Source: Nocardioides sp. B-3 (GTDB lineage: Bacteria; Actinomycetota; Actinomycetes; Propionibacteriales; Nocardioidaceae). From it: a DNA stretch of 64,000 bases. The stretch is taken from NCBI RefSeq assembly GCF_024703895.1, contig NZ_CP087968.1, positions 3,534,001-3,598,000 on the forward strand. Reading direction: 5' to 3'. The notes beneath the pieces were generated by a model that ran no database searches, was not told the origin of the DNA, and saw only the letters and a program-made list of their open reading frames with translations. This document shows positions 8,437-19,812 of this stretch, one piece after another. Both the position numbers and the translations under genes were made by a program. Position 1 is the first letter of the stretch. Every line of letters starts with the position of its first letter.

Positions 8437-9523
8437 GACCGCGACCGTAGCGGCTCGTCGTCCTCGCGACGATCGCCAGCCGTGCAAGGCCGGCCCAGAC
8501 GAAGGCGTCGCCGGGGACGTGTTGCCGGGTCCACGTGAGCTCCACGTCGCCGCCCGACGGCATCCACAGGTGAGGTGCGGCGACGAAGAGCAGAGTCCGG
8601 GCAGCGGCCGCGACCGGCCCAGCGTGACGGAGGAGCACCATCCCCAGCGGGATGGACCAGACCCAGTGGTGACTCCACGAGACCGGTGAGGCGAGCAGCG
8701 AGGCCAGCCCGGTTGCGCTGACCGCGCCGATAACGTCACCGCGACGGTGGAGCGAGCGAGATAGCCAAAGGGCGAGCAGCACGACGGTCACCGAGAGCAC
8801 GAACCACGACATCCACGGGCCGTCCACGCGCGAGAGGGCCCCCATCAGCGACTGGTTGGCGGCATACCAAGGAGCACCGATCCGGCGGGCGTCCGGCAGC
8901 ACCGAGGTCCAGAACCGCAGGCCGTCGCTCGGGATCAGCACGATCGGGAGGGCCACGGTGGCTGCGAAGGACGCCGCCATCACACCGGCCGCTCGCCACT
9001 GACGGGTCGCGATCAGGTAGCCGAGGAAGACCAGAGGCGTCAGCTTGATCCCGGCCGCGACGCCGGTGAGCACGCCTCGCCAGCGCGAGGTCGGCCCGAC
9101 GAGGTCGCCCAGCACGAGCGCAAGCAACACGAGGTTGACCTGCCCGAAGTGCTGCGTCAGCCAGACCGGCTCGAGCAGGAGTGACGCCGGCGCGACGAGC
9201 ACCAGCCACCGCGACGGCACTCCGCATCGCTGCCACACGAAGACCAGCGCCATGGCCGAGAGCAGCGGGAGCAGGAGCTCGGCCAGCACCGTCGGCAGCA
9301 CCGCCAGCGGCACCATGACGAGCGCCCCGAACGGCGGATAGGTGAACGGCAGTTCGCCGTACGGCTGCGTGTAGATCGACGTCCCGTCGAGCAGGCGCTG
9401 GGCGCCGGCGCGATAGACCGCGAGGTCGAGCAGGCCGCCGGACCGTACGGCGAGGACTGCCAGCGAGGCCAGCCACGTCAGCGCGACGGCCAGCGCGAGG
9501 TCACGACGTCCGGCGGGCAGCAC
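8366..9523 (-). CDS. GT87 family alpha-(1,2)-mannosyltransferase-like membrane protein (DUF2029)
   Basis: About 385 residues as read, with at least nine hydrophobic helices and the DUF2029/GT-C pattern: an early acidic loop (GGLLDLAVYRAGAQRLLDG, YTQPYGELPFTYPP), then GVAAGIKLTPLVFLGYL and SPVSWSHHWVW. Such enzymes use polyprenyl-phosphate mannose to extend PIM, LAM or other cell-envelope glycans on the outer face of the membrane. The last ~20 residues as read overlap the kinase gene; a stop in another frame at 8433, overlapping the kinase GTG, may be the true end if one base is wrong. Confidence 0.75.
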   Translation of the reverse strand: MLPAGRRDLALAVALTWLASLAVLAVRSGGLLDLAVYRAGAQRLLDGTSIYTQPYGELPFTYPPFGALVMVPLAVLPTVLAELLLPLLSAMALVFVWQRCGVPSRWLVLVAPASLLLEPVWLTQHFGQVNLVLLALVLGDLVGPTSRWRGVLTGVAAGIKLTPLVFLGYLIATRQWRAAGVMAASFAATVALPIVLIPSDGLRFWTSVLPDARRIGAPWYAANQSLMGALSRVDGPWMSWFVLSVTVVLLALWLSRSLHRRGDVIGAVSATGLASLLASPVSWSHHWVWSIPLGMVLLRHAGPVAAAARTLLFVAAPHLWMPSGGDVELTWTRQHVPGDAFVWAGLARLAIVARTTSRYGRGRDTDRDVRSAGQWQEHRREAARG

Positions 9524-9562
9524 GCCGGGAGGCTAGGGCCACCCGATGAACGCAGCCCGACG

Positions 9563-10291
9563 TCAGTGCAAGTTGTCGGCGAAGAAACCCGGGACGGCGT
9601 CGACGCCCTCCTGCTGACGCTGCTCGGTCACGGTCGAGTGGCCCGCGCCCTTGAACTCGACCCGGATGAACGCGTCGCCCAGCTCGCGGGTCAGGGTGTC
9701 GAAGCGCTTCCCGACGGCCGGGTCCGGGCGGAAGCGCAGGCCGAGCACCTGTTGGCCGGCGGCGCACTTGCCCTTGACGATGTCGAGGTCGCCGGGGGAG
9801 AGGTTGACGTCGGCAGCCAGCCTCGGTGTGACCGCGAAGGGCGCACTCGGCTGGCAGAGCACGGGCGCCGTGACCGGAGCGTCCACCATCATGGCCAGCG
9901 CGAAACCGCCGGTGAAGCACATGCCCAGCGCCCCCACTCCGGGACCGCCGAGCTCCTCGTGCAGGTCGCGCGCGAGCGAGCGCAGCCAACCGGCGACGGG
10001 CGAGGTCTCACCCGCACGCAGCGTGGTGAACTCCCGGCTCACGCACACCTTGCGCAACGCGTTGCCCACCGACAGCGGGTTCATAGAGCCGCCGTCCTTT
10101 CCGAACAGGCTCGGCATCACCACCGTGTAGCCGGCATCGACCACCTCCTGCGCGAAGCGGGCCACGGACGGCGTGATGCCGGGAATCTCGTGGATCACGA
10201 TCACGCCGGGGCCGGTGCCCTTCCTGTACGTCGCGTGGCTGACGCCGTCGTGCGTGTGCGAGCCCTGCGTCCGGGCGTCCGGGAGGGTCAT
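9563..10291 (-). CDS. dienelactone hydrolase family protein
   Basis: 242 residues, intact. Alpha/beta fold with the dienelactone hydrolase pattern: GVIVIHEIPGITP strand/turn, VVMPSLFG, the nucleophile elbow GMCFTGG with Cys as nucleophile (as in DLH), and a C-terminal GAGHSTV with the His. Cytoplasmic; these enzymes open lactones or cleave related esters, but the real substrate is not predictable here. It stands alone; the gap to the neighbours on both sides is small. Confidence 0.8.
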   Translation of the reverse strand: MTLPDARTQGSHTHDGVSHATYRKGTGPGVIVIHEIPGITPSVARFAQEVVDAGYTVVMPSLFGKDGGSMNPLSVGNALRKVCVSREFTTLRAGETSPVAGWLRSLARDLHEELGGPGVGALGMCFTGGFALAMMVDAPVTAPVLCQPSAPFAVTPRLAADVNLSPGDLDIVKGKCAAGQQVLGLRFRPDPAVGKRFDTLTRELGDAFIRVEFKGAGHSTVTEQRQQEGVDAVPGFFADNLH

Positions 10292-10296
10292 GGCCG

Positions 10297-11084
10297 TCAG
10301 TGTGGCAGCCGATCGGCCACGGCCGCGATCAGGACGACGCGACCCACTCCCGGGTCGTGCATGACGTCCTCCCGGGAGAAGCGGAGCACCGTCCAGCCGT
10401 TGACGACCAGCAGGTCATAGCGCCGGGCGTCTCGGCGAAGCGCCGCGCGATCGCCGTGCCACTCGAACGAATCGGCTTCGAGCACGATCCGGCGTCGACG
10501 ATCCACAAGATCAGGTCGGACGTCGAGGCCGAGCTCACCTCGGATCCCCACCTGTGGCTCCACACTGAGCCCGGGCACCTCGAGCGCGAGGGCGCGAAGG
10601 ACCGACTCGAAGGGGTTGGCAGCACGTTTGTCAGCAGCAGCCGTGACACGCCGCAGCCTCGCTGAGCCCGGCCCCTTCGCAGTGTTGGCGGCCTCACGGA
10701 GCGTGTCGATCGGGTAGCCGGCACGAAGCGCCGAATCGATGATCGCGAGTGCTTCGTCGAAGGGCAGCCGGCGCCCGCACATCTCGAGCGTCTTGGCCTC
10801 CGTGGTGGCGTATCCCTCCGTCTCGTCGTGGGCGAGGTCGATCCATGACGGCGTGATCAGCTGTGCCAGCTCCTTGCCCAGGGCGACGATCCTTCGGCAC
10901 GGCCACATGGGGCTTGTCCGGGATGGTCTTGACTCCCCAGCCCCAGCTGAGCGCAGCGTTGGTCAGGCACACGACCCCTGTGGCCCGCGCGGCCAGCTTG
11001 GCCGCATCGCTGACGGCAGGCACGGCGTAGCAGCCACGGGCCGCCACCGAGGATGCGCATGATGCGCTGAAGGTCCGACTCCAC
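10297..11084 (-). CDS. DUF559 (endonuclease-like) domain protein
   Basis: About 255 residues from GTG 11082-11084 (ESDLQRIMRILGG), with frame breaks near 11040 and 10895 that I bridge. The N-terminal half resembles the AbiEi/winged-helix-plus-linker region of many actinobacterial DUF559 proteins (KLAARATGVVCLTNAALSWG). The C-terminal ~100 residues carry the PD-(D/E)xK-like core: LDVRPDLVDRR, IVLEADSFEWHG, VVNGWTVLRFSRED. Family is related in fold to very-short-patch-repair nucleases; biological role unknown. The 125 bases between this gene and glgA show no gene. Confidence 0.65.
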
Positions 11085-11209
11085 GCTGTTGCCCTTCCCG
11101 ACGGGCCGACGGACCAAACGCGACAGATCGGCTACGGCTCAGGCGTGGAACGACGGAGCAGAGTGGCGTTGGGTCCGTTGGTCCGTTCCTTGAGTACGGC
11201 GACGGGGAC

Positions 11210-12397
11210 TCAGAGCAGCGAGCGGTAGAAGTCCAGCGTCCGCTCGGCGATCGCGCCCCAGCTGAAGGACTCGATCGCGCGCTGGCGGCCGGCAGATCCG
11301 AGGGCGCGGGCGCGGTCGGGATCGGAGACGGCGTCGGTGAGGGCGGCGGCCGGGTCGGCGACGTACTGCTCCGGGTCGAGAGGCGTCCCCGTCCCGTCGG
11401 TGGCCTGCGAGATCGGCACCAGCCACCCGGTCTCGCCGTGGACGACGACCTCAGGGATGCCGCCGGTGGCGGTGGCGACGACGGCGGTCTCGCACGCCAT
11501 CGCCTCGAGGTTGACGATGCCGAGCGGCTCGTAGATGGAGGGGCAGGCAAAGACGGTCGCGGCGGTCAGCAGGGCGACCACGTCGGCGCGGGGGAGCATC
11601 TCCTCGATCCAGACCACCCCGTCACGCGAACCGGCCAGCCCGTCCACCAGCGCGCGTACCTCCGCCGCGATCTCCGGGGTGTCGGGCGCACCTGCGCAGA
11701 GGATCAGCTGGACATCGGGCGGCAACGACGCGACGGCCCGCAGGAACAACGGCAGCCCCTTCTGCCGGGTGATCCGGCCGACGAAGATGACGCTGCGACG
11801 GTCGGGATCCAGTCCGAGCGAGCGCACCCGGTCGGGGTTGGGAGTCGGGGACCAGAGCGAGGTGTCGATGCCGTTGTGGATCACCGTGACCTTCGCCGGA
11901 TCCACCGTCGGATAGCTGCGCAGCACGTCGTCACGCATCGCCGCGCTCACGGCGACGATCCCGGCCGCGCCCTCGTAGGCGGTCCGCTCCACCCAGCTCG
12001 ACAGGGCGTAGCCGCCGCCGAGCTGCTCGGCCTTCCACGGCCGCATCGGCTCGAGCGAGTGCGCGGAGACCACGTGCGGGATGCCGTGCATCAGCCCGGC
12101 GAGGTGGCCGGCCATGTTGGCGTACCACGTGTGCGAGTGCACCGGGTCCGCCCCGGCACAGTCGTCGACCATCGCGAGGTCGACCCCGAGGGTCCGGATC
12201 GCCGGGTTGGCGGCGGAGAGCGAGTCCGCTTCGGCGTACGCCGTCGTGCTCTCCTCGGACCGAGGCGCGCCGAAGCAGCGCACCCGGGCCTCGATCTCCG
12301 GCACGGATCGCAGGGCCCGGACGAGCTCGGCGACGTGCACGCCGGCGCCCCCGTAGATCTCGGGTGGGTACTCCTTGCTGAGGACGTCGACTCGCAT
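11210..12397 (-). CDS. glgA: glycogen synthase (GT4, GlgA/GlgM type)
   Basis: 395 residues, intact, from ATG at 12395-12397. Motifs: SKEYPPEIYGGAGVHV at the N-terminus (nucleotide-sugar loop), VIHNGIDTSLW, FVGRITRQKGLP and the C-terminal SIYEPLGIVNLEAMAC donor-binding motif. In actinobacteria this family makes alpha-1,4-glucan or maltose-1-phosphate from ADP-glucose. It is divergent from glgC with 62 bases between the starts, the same arrangement as in mycobacteria (Rv1212c/Rv1213), which supports the role. Confidence 0.9.
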   Translation of the reverse strand: MRVDVLSKEYPPEIYGGAGVHVAELVRALRSVPEIEARVRCFGAPRSEESTTAYAEADSLSAANPAIRTLGVDLAMVDDCAGADPVHSHTWYANMAGHLAGLMHGIPHVVSAHSLEPMRPWKAEQLGGGYALSSWVERTAYEGAAGIVAVSAAMRDDVLRSYPTVDPAKVTVIHNGIDTSLWSPTPNPDRVRSLGLDPDRRSVIFVGRITRQKGLPLFLRAVASLPPDVQLILCAGAPDTPEIAAEVRALVDGLAGSRDGVVWIEEMLPRADVVALLTAATVFACPSIYEPLGIVNLEAMACETAVVATATGGIPEVVVHGETGWLVPISQATDGTGTPLDPEQYVADPAAALTDAVSDPDRARALGSAGRQRAIESFSWGAIAERTLDFYRSLL

Positions 12398-12459
12398 GGT
12401 CGTGAACCTACTAGCGCTCAAGGGTGGTCGCGCGGTCCCAGCACCACTAGTTTCGGGGC

Positions 12460-13707
12460 ATGAGCGCCCACGGCCGCAAGAAGATCCTCGCCATCGTCCC
12501 GGCCGGCGGTGAGGGCAAGCGACTGATGCCACTCACCGCGGACCGGGCGAAGCCGGCCGTGCCCTTCGGCGGGATCTACCGCCTGATCGACTTCGCGCTC
12601 TCCAACGTCGTCAACTCCGGCTACCTCAAGGTCGTCGTGCTGACGCAGTACAAGTCGCACAGCCTCGACCGGCACGTCACCACGACTCGGCGGATGTCCA
12701 CGCTGCTCGGCAACTACGTCACGCCCGTGCCGGCCCAGCAGCGGGTGGGCAAGCGGTGGTACCTCGGCAGTGCCGACGCCATCTTCCAGTCGCAGAACCT
12801 CCTCGTCGACGAGCAGCCCGACATCGTGGTCGTCGTCGGGGCCGACCACGTCTACCGCATGGACTTCGCGCAGATGGTCGAGCAGCACGTCGAGTCCGGT
12901 GCCGGCTGCACGGTGGCGGCGATCCGGCAGCCGATCTCGCTGGCCGACCAGTTCGGCGTGATCGACGTCGACCCGGCGTCGCCGTCGCGGATCCGCGCCT
13001 TCTCGGAGAAGCCGACCGACCCGGTCGGGCTGCCCGACTCGCCGGGTGAGGTGCTCGCGAGCATGGGCAACTACGTCTTCGACGCCGACGCCCTCGTCGA
13101 CGCGGTCACCCGCGATGCCGAGCTCGAGCGCTCCAAGCACGACATGGGCGGCGACATCGTGCCGTGGTTCGTCGACCGCACGGAGTCGGCCGTCTACGAC
13201 TACAAGGACAACGTCGTGCCCGGCTCGACCGACCGCGATCGCGGCTACTGGCGCGACGTCGGGACGATGCGCTCCTACTACGACGCCCACATGGACCTCG
13301 TCTCGCCGCTGCCGGTCTTCAACCTCTACAACAAGGACTGGCCGATCTTCACCAGCCACGGTCCGCACCCGCCGGCCAAGCTGGTCGAGGGCCATGCCGG
13401 TGGCGCCGTGACGACCTTCAACTCGATCCTGTCGCCGGGGGTGGTGGTCAGCGGCGCGAGCGTGAGCCAGTCGGTGCTGTCGCCGTCGGTCTTCGTCCGG
13501 GAGGGCGCCGAGGTCTCCGACTCGGTGCTGATGGACGGCGTGCGCGTCGGCGAGGGCGCGATCGTGCGCAGCTCCATCCTCGACAAGGGCGTCGTGGTGC
13601 CGCCCGGGGTCCAGATCGGTGTCGATCCCGAGGCCGACCGCGCCCGCGGCTTCGTCGTCGAGGACGGGCTCACGGTGCTGGCCAAGCAGCAGCAGGTCCC
13701 GAACTGA
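12460..13707 (+). CDS. glgC: glucose-1-phosphate adenylyltransferase
   Basis: 415 residues, intact. N-terminal nucleotidyltransferase domain with [24 protein letters not shown] split by the usual KR loop, [10 protein letters not shown], then the EKP motif ([12 protein letters not shown]), and a C-terminal left-handed beta-helix ([33 protein letters not shown]). Makes ADP-glucose for glycogen synthesis. Divergent from glgA; its stop abuts the stop of the convergent ECF sigma gene with no gap. Confidence 0.95.
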   Translation: MSAHGRKKILAIVPAGGEGKRLMPLTADRAKPAVPFGGIYRLIDFALSNVVNSGYLKVVVLTQYKSHSLDRHVTTTRRMSTLLGNYVTPVPAQQRVGKRWYLGSADAIFQSQNLLVDEQPDIVVVVGADHVYRMDFAQMVEQHVESGAGCTVAAIRQPISLADQFGVIDVDPASPSRIRAFSEKPTDPVGLPDSPGEVLASMGNYVFDADALVDAVTRDAELERSKHDMGGDIVPWFVDRTESAVYDYKDNVVPGSTDRDRGYWRDVGTMRSYYDAHMDLVSPLPVFNLYNKDWPIFTSHGPHPPAKLVEGHAGGAVTTFNSILSPGVVVSGASVSQSVLSPSVFVREGAEVSDSVLMDGVRVGEGAIVRSSILDKGVVVPPGVQIGVDPEADRARGFVVEDGLTVLAKQQQVPN

Positions 13708-14933
13708 TCAGAGGGCGTCGCGCTGCGAGACGAGGTGAGCGCGTTCGACCTCGTTGAGGCAGGCCGCGATCGCTCGGTCGAAGGCCGCTCGCGCGGCGTC
13801 GAGGTCGCCGTTGCGCGACAACAGCTCTGCTCGTACGGCGGCAACCCGGTGCGTGGAGGGGATCTCGATGCCCTCCGGGGCAGCGAGACCAGCGGCCGGC
13901 CCACGTGCCTCGGTCACCGCGACCGACCGGGCCGGGCGCGCGCTCGGCGTCGGTGCGATGTCGAGCAGTGCGTCGTACAGGCTGACGATCCGCTCCCAGT
14001 GGGTCTCCTCGGGAGTCGCGGCCGGGGGCGTGCTCGGCGGCGATGCGTGCCTGCAGGGTGTAGGCCGCAGCCTGCACCGTGATGGGTCCGCGGGCGGCAA
14101 CGGAGGAGACCGGGCGCTGGGCCTCGGCGATCTCGTGGTGGTGCCACAGGGTGCGGTCCCGGTCGGGCAGCAGCACGAGGTGGCCGTCGTGGGCGCGCGC
14201 ATCGCGGCGCGAGTGCTGGAAGATCATCAGCGCGAGCAGCGCCACCAGCACCGGCTCGGACGGTCGGAGCGCCAGCACGGAGCGGACCCGGGAGGATCGC
14301 TTCTCCCGCCGGGGCGGCCCGGAGCAGATCGGCGCCCGTTCCGGGCGCGTAGCCGGCGGTGAACGCGAGGTAGGCGGTCTGCGCGACGGTGTCGAGCCGC
14401 TCGGGCAGCACGGACGCGTCCGGGACGCCGAACGGGATGCCGGCGCCGACGATCTTCTTCTTGGCGCGGGTGATCCGGGCGGCCATGGTCGGCTCGGGCA
14501 CGAGGAACAGCCGCGCGATGTCGGGCGTCGGCACGCCGAGGACCAGCCGCAGCGTCAGGGCGCTCGCTGCCTCGGGTGCGAGCGAGGGGTGCGTGCACAT
14601 CAGCACGAGCCGCAGCAGGTCGTCCTCGACGAGCGCCCCCGGATCGGCCATGACGCGGCCTCCTTCGCGGCGGGCGCTCTCGACGACGAGCAGCGGCTCG
14701 GCGCGCTGTGCGGTGGCCTCGGAGCGCAGGCGATCGATGATGCGACGGCTGGCCGCGGTGTGCAGCCGGGCAGCGGGCTTGTCGGGGACGCCGTCGGTCG
14801 GCCGGGTGCGGGTCGCGGCCTCGACGGCGTCGCCGAGTGCGTCCTCGACCGTTCGAGGCGGCGGTAGCGCGAGGAGCAGGGCCGTCAGCCGGCCCCACTC
14901 CTCGCTGACCGTCGTGGCGAGGGGGTCGCTCAT
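13708..14933 (-). CDS. ECF42-type RNA polymerase sigma factor with C-terminal extension
   Basis: About 405 residues from ATG 14931-14933. It has sigma region 2 (ASRRIIDRLRSE), the region 4 HTH (DIARLFLVPEPTMAARITRAKKKI) and a long C-terminal part (LALRPSEPVLVALLALMIFQHSRRDAR, YTLQARIAAEHA, ETHWERIVSLYDALLD), as in the DUF6596/TPR extension of ECF42 sigmas. Frameshifts near 14272 and 14030; the latter is at an expected CCTGG (E-H-A-L-A-A-T). The start overlaps the stop of the upstream DGPF gene (ATGA), and DGPF proteins are the known genomic partners of ECF42. Confidence 0.85.
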
Positions 14934-15301
14934 GCGTCCGGAGACGGCCTGTCCGCGGGGTCGACGTTGGGGCGCACCTCGATGCCGTCGCCAGTCCCCG
15001 CAATGATCTGGCAGCACTCCATCAGACCGTCGAGGTCGTCGGTGCGGATCTGGTAGTAGCCGCCGACCTGCTCGGCGGTCTCGGCGTACGGCCCCTCGGT
15101 CACGGAGCCGCCACCCGCGGGGATGGACCCGGCCTCCTTCGTCGACGTGAGCTCGCCGCCGCCGACGATCTCGTGCCCGCCGGTCGCTAGGGCTCGGTTG
15201 AACCTCGCGTACTCGGCATAGCCCTCCTTGCGTTCGGCCGGGCTCATCGACGTCCACCAGCGGTCTGCGTCGCCGATGATCAACACGGTGTATTCGGTCA
15301 T
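14930..15301 (-). CDS. YCII-related (DGPF) domain protein
   Basis: 123 residues from ATG 15299-15301: TEYTVLIIGDADRWW, MSPAERKEGYAEYARFN, then the DGPF-type box VTEGPYAETAEQVGGYYQI, and a short charged tail. These small ferredoxin-like-fold proteins accompany ECF42 sigma factors; proposed to be signal- or ligand-sensing, exact chemistry unknown. Overlaps the sigma gene by four bases and follows the other DGPF gene by 11 bases, so the three form one operon. Confidence 0.85.
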   Translation of the reverse strand: MTEYTVLIIGDADRWWTSMSPAERKEGYAEYARFNRALATGGHEIVGGGELTSTKEAGSIPAGGGSVTEGPYAETAEQVGGYYQIRTDDLDGLMECCQIIAGTGDGIEVRPNVDPADRPSPDA

Positions 15302-15312
15302 CTCGATCTCCT

Positions 15313-15663
15313 CTACTCGGCCATGCGGCGGAACTCGATGTGCTCGCCCCGGGCGGCGAAACGCTGGCAGGCGGCGCGCAGGTCGGCCTCGTCCTCGCTG
15401 TGGACGAGGTAGAAACCGACGATCTGCTCCGCCGTCTCGCTGAACGGCCCGTCGGTCACGACCGCCTCGCCGGCGGCGCCGGGGCGCATCGACGTCGCGG
15501 CGGCGGACGGCTCCAGCGGACCGACGGCGACGATCGAGTGGCCGCCGGCGCGAAGGTCCTCGTGGAACTGGCCGTGCGATCGCATCCCCTTCTCGTGCTC
15601 TGACGCGGGCAGCTCGGCCCACTCCGCCTCGGGTGCGGGCAGCAGGATCAGGAACCGGCTCAT
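15313..15663 (-). CDS. YCII-related (DGPF) domain protein
   Basis: 116 residues from ATG 15661-15663, intact: SRFLILLPAPEAEW, HEKGMRSHGQFHEDLRAGG, and the family box VVTDGPFSETAEQIVGFYL with the literal D-G-P-F. First gene of the DGPF-DGPF-ECF42 operon. The two DGPF proteins are related to each other, suggesting an old duplication. The 132 bases up to the divergent pgm start would hold the operon promoter. Confidence 0.85.
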   Translation of the reverse strand: MSRFLILLPAPEAEWAELPASEHEKGMRSHGQFHEDLRAGGHSIVAVGPLEPSAAATSMRPGAAGEAVVTDGPFSETAEQIVGFYLVHSEDEADLRAACQRFAARGEHIEFRRMAE

Positions 15664-15795
15664 CGGAAGAACTCCCTCGTGGCTGTCGTGTGGCCGCGGG
15701 CGCGACCTCATCACTGTGACGGATGACCGGCATCCGGATCGACAGGGCCCGCGAGTTTTCTCGACGCGGGTGCGTCACGACGACAAGATGGCCGC

Positions 15796-17432
<1,637 letters not shown>

Positions 17433-17435
17433 TCG

Positions 17436-18123
17436 TCAGCGTGTCCGCCAGCGATACTCCACCTCGGGGCGACCGGAACCGCCGTACCGCGGCGTCCGGG
17501 TCACGAGGTCGGAGTCGGCGAGGTGCTCGAGGTAGCGGCGGGCGGTGACGCGCGACGACCCGGTGGCGCTCGCGACCTCCGTGGCGGACAGCGCGGCGTC
17601 GGAGCCGCGCAGGAGCTCAGTGACTCGGCGCAGCGACTCGGCGCTCATGCCCTTCGGCAGCGGCGCGGTCGCGGCGGACGGGCGCAGGGCGCCGAGGAGC
17701 CGGTCCACCTCGTCCTGCACCACGTCGTCGGCGGCCGCGGCGAGGCCGGTGCGGTAGTCGGCGTACTGCTCGAGCTTGGCGCGGAACGTCGCGAACGAGA
17801 ACGGCTTCAGCAGGTAGAGCACGACGCCCCCGGGCGACCGCGTGGCGCACCACGTCGGCGTCCCTCGCCGATGTCACGGCGATCACGTCGCACAGGTGAC
17901 CGGCCGCGCGCATCCGTTGCAGCAGACCGAGGCCGTGCCCGTCCGGGAGGTGCATGTCGAGCAGGACGAGGTCGATCGTGGGGTCCGCGGTGAGCTGGCG
18001 CATCGCGTCGCCGGCCGACCGGGCCACGCCGGCGACCTCGAAGCCGTCGATGCGGCCGACGTAGGCGCTGTGGGCCTCCGCGGCGATCGCCTCGTCCTCT
18101 ACGACGAGCACCCGGACGCTCAC
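17436..18123 (-). CDS. CitB/DcuR-type response regulator
   Basis: About 229 residues from GTG 18121-18123. The receiver domain shows VRVLVVEDEAIAAE, the phospho-acceptor LVLLDMHLPDGHG and the conserved Lys in YLLKPF. The C-terminal part is a winged HTH (SATEVASATGSSRVTARRYLEHL, split here by the usual turn) as in regulators of citrate/C4-dicarboxylate uptake. An extra G near 17828 shifts the frame (ARG / VVLYLLKPF). Start overlaps the stop of the histidine kinase. With dctA next to it, a role in dicarboxylate-responsive control is likely. Confidence 0.87.
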
Positions 18124-19697
18124 GTGGGTGCTCCCACGGTGACCTCGACCTCGGCGCCGCCCGGGGGCGAGCGGCCGATCCGGACGGTTCCGCCGTTGCG
18201 GCGGGCCGCCCGGCTCACCAGTGCCAGTCCGACCCCGCGCCCCACACCGCTGTCGGCCTTCGTCGACCACCCGTGCTCGAGGACGTGCTCGTGGTCGGCC
18301 TCGGGAATCCCCGGGCCGTTGTCGCCCACGAGCAGGCGGAAGCGGGTCCCGTCCCAGAGGACGCTCACCTCGACGCGCGGCCCCTCCGCGCCGGAGGCGG
18401 CGTCGAGCGCGTTGTCGACCGGGTTTCCGGCCGGGGTCACGACGTCACGAGGCTCGATCCGGTAGCGCGGGGTGCTCACCTCGCCGTCGATCGACAGCGT
18501 GATGCCCCGCTCCGAGGCTCCGGGCGGTCTTGCCGAGCAGCAGCGCGGCCAGCACCGGGTCCTCCACCGCGGAGACGACCCGGTCGGCCAGCAGCTGGGC
18601 GACCCGGAGCTCCTCGGTGGCGAACTCCACCGCGTCGGCCGACCGCCCCATCTCGATCAGCGACACCACGGTGTGCAGGCGGTTGGCGGACTCGTGGTTC
18701 TGCGCCCGCAGGGCATCGGTGAGACCGCGCACCACGTCCAGCTCGCCGGTGACTGCCCGGAGCTCCGTGCGGTCGCGCAGGGTGACGACGGCACCCACCT
18801 CGCGGCCCTTCCAGAGCGCGGGAGAGGTGCTCACCACCAGCACGTGCTCGCCGGTGACGTAGACGTCGTCCGCCTCCGCGGTCTCCCCGACGGCGGCCTG
18901 CGCGAGCGCGGGGGGCAGGCCGAGCTCGCCCACGTGGCGGCCGATGACGTCGGCAGGCAGGTCGAGCAGGCGGCGCGCCTCGTCGTTCACCAGCTGCACG
19001 CGGTCCCGGTCGTCCAGGAGCAGCAGGCCCTCACGGACGGCATGGAGTACGGCGCGGTGGTACTCATACATCCGGCCGAGCTCTTCCTCCCCGAGACCGT
19101 GGGTCTGGCGGCGCAGCCGACGGCTGATCAGCCAGGGCTCCGAGCAGGCCGCCGGCGAGCACGGCGAGTGCCGCGATCGCGACCGGCACCGGGGCGGCAG
19201 GGAGAGCCCGGTTGATCTCCTCGATCGTGATGCCGACCGAGACGAGCGCCACCACCGTGCCGTCCACAGTGACCGGCACGACGGAACGCATCGATGGCCC
19301 GAGTGTCCCTTCGTACTCCCGGGTGAAGACCCGGCCCTCAGGCGCGCTGCCGAGGTCGCCGATGAACTTCTTCCCGATCTGGTCGGGATTCGGGTGCGTG
19401 TAGCGGGTCCGGTCGAGGGCCATCACCACGACGAAGTCGACGTCGGTGTCGGTGCGCACGTTCTCGGCGAAGGGCTGCAGGGACGCCGACGGGTCGGCAT
19501 CGTCCGGGGCGTCGTGCACGGCGGGGAGTCGGCCACGGTCTGGGCCACGGAGACGGACCGGTCCACGGCGCTGTCGCGGGCGTCCTGCCGTGCGTCGTAG
19601 ACCGCCGGGGCGACGCCGACGACCACGACGAGCAGCACCACGAGCACCTGCAGCAGCAGCACTGGCGGGCAACCGATCCCTCGCGTGATCTGCCCAT
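18120..19697 (-). CDS. CitA/DcuS-type sensor histidine kinase
   Basis: About 525 residues from ATG 19695-19697. Order: first membrane helix (LLLQVLVVLLVVVVGVAP), an extracellular PAS/Cache sensor (DVDFVVVMALDRTRYTHPNPDQIGKKF), second helix (PVAIAALAVLAGGLLGAW), a cytoplasmic PAS domain, the phospho-His region (LRAQNHESANRLH), and a HATPase domain (VGDNGPGIPEADHEHV, GVGRGVGLALV). The Y-T-H-P-N-P sensor loop is typical of citrate/dicarboxylate sensors. Indels near 19664, 19520, 19136 and 18520; 19664 and 19136 fall at expected CCAGG/CCTGG sites. Confidence 0.88.
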
Positions 19698-19736
19698 GCG
19701 CGCATTGTGCCCGCTGTGAACTCAACGAACACAACG

Positions 19737-19750
19737 GTGACCTCCGTCAC
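19737..19750. promoter_or_regulatory. candidate operator, inverted repeat GTGAC-N4-GTCAC
   Basis: A perfect 5-bp inverted repeat with a four-base spacer lies in the divergent region between the sensor kinase start (19697) and dctA (19813). Its place suits binding by the adjacent CitB-type regulator or a global regulator. No comparison site is available in the window, so this is only a candidate. Confidence 0.35.
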
Positions 19751-19812
19751 AGCCGGACCCACTCTGGTGGCCATGGCACTGGGCGCCCGCCCCGGCCGCT
19801 TCTGGAGGAATC

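Noticed and set aside
11438..12463. Long plus-strand open frame opposite glgA (and a similar one opposite the AidB-like gene at 22216-23586)
   Set aside because: Third-position GC makes antisense frames open; the opposite strand holds the intact conserved genes.
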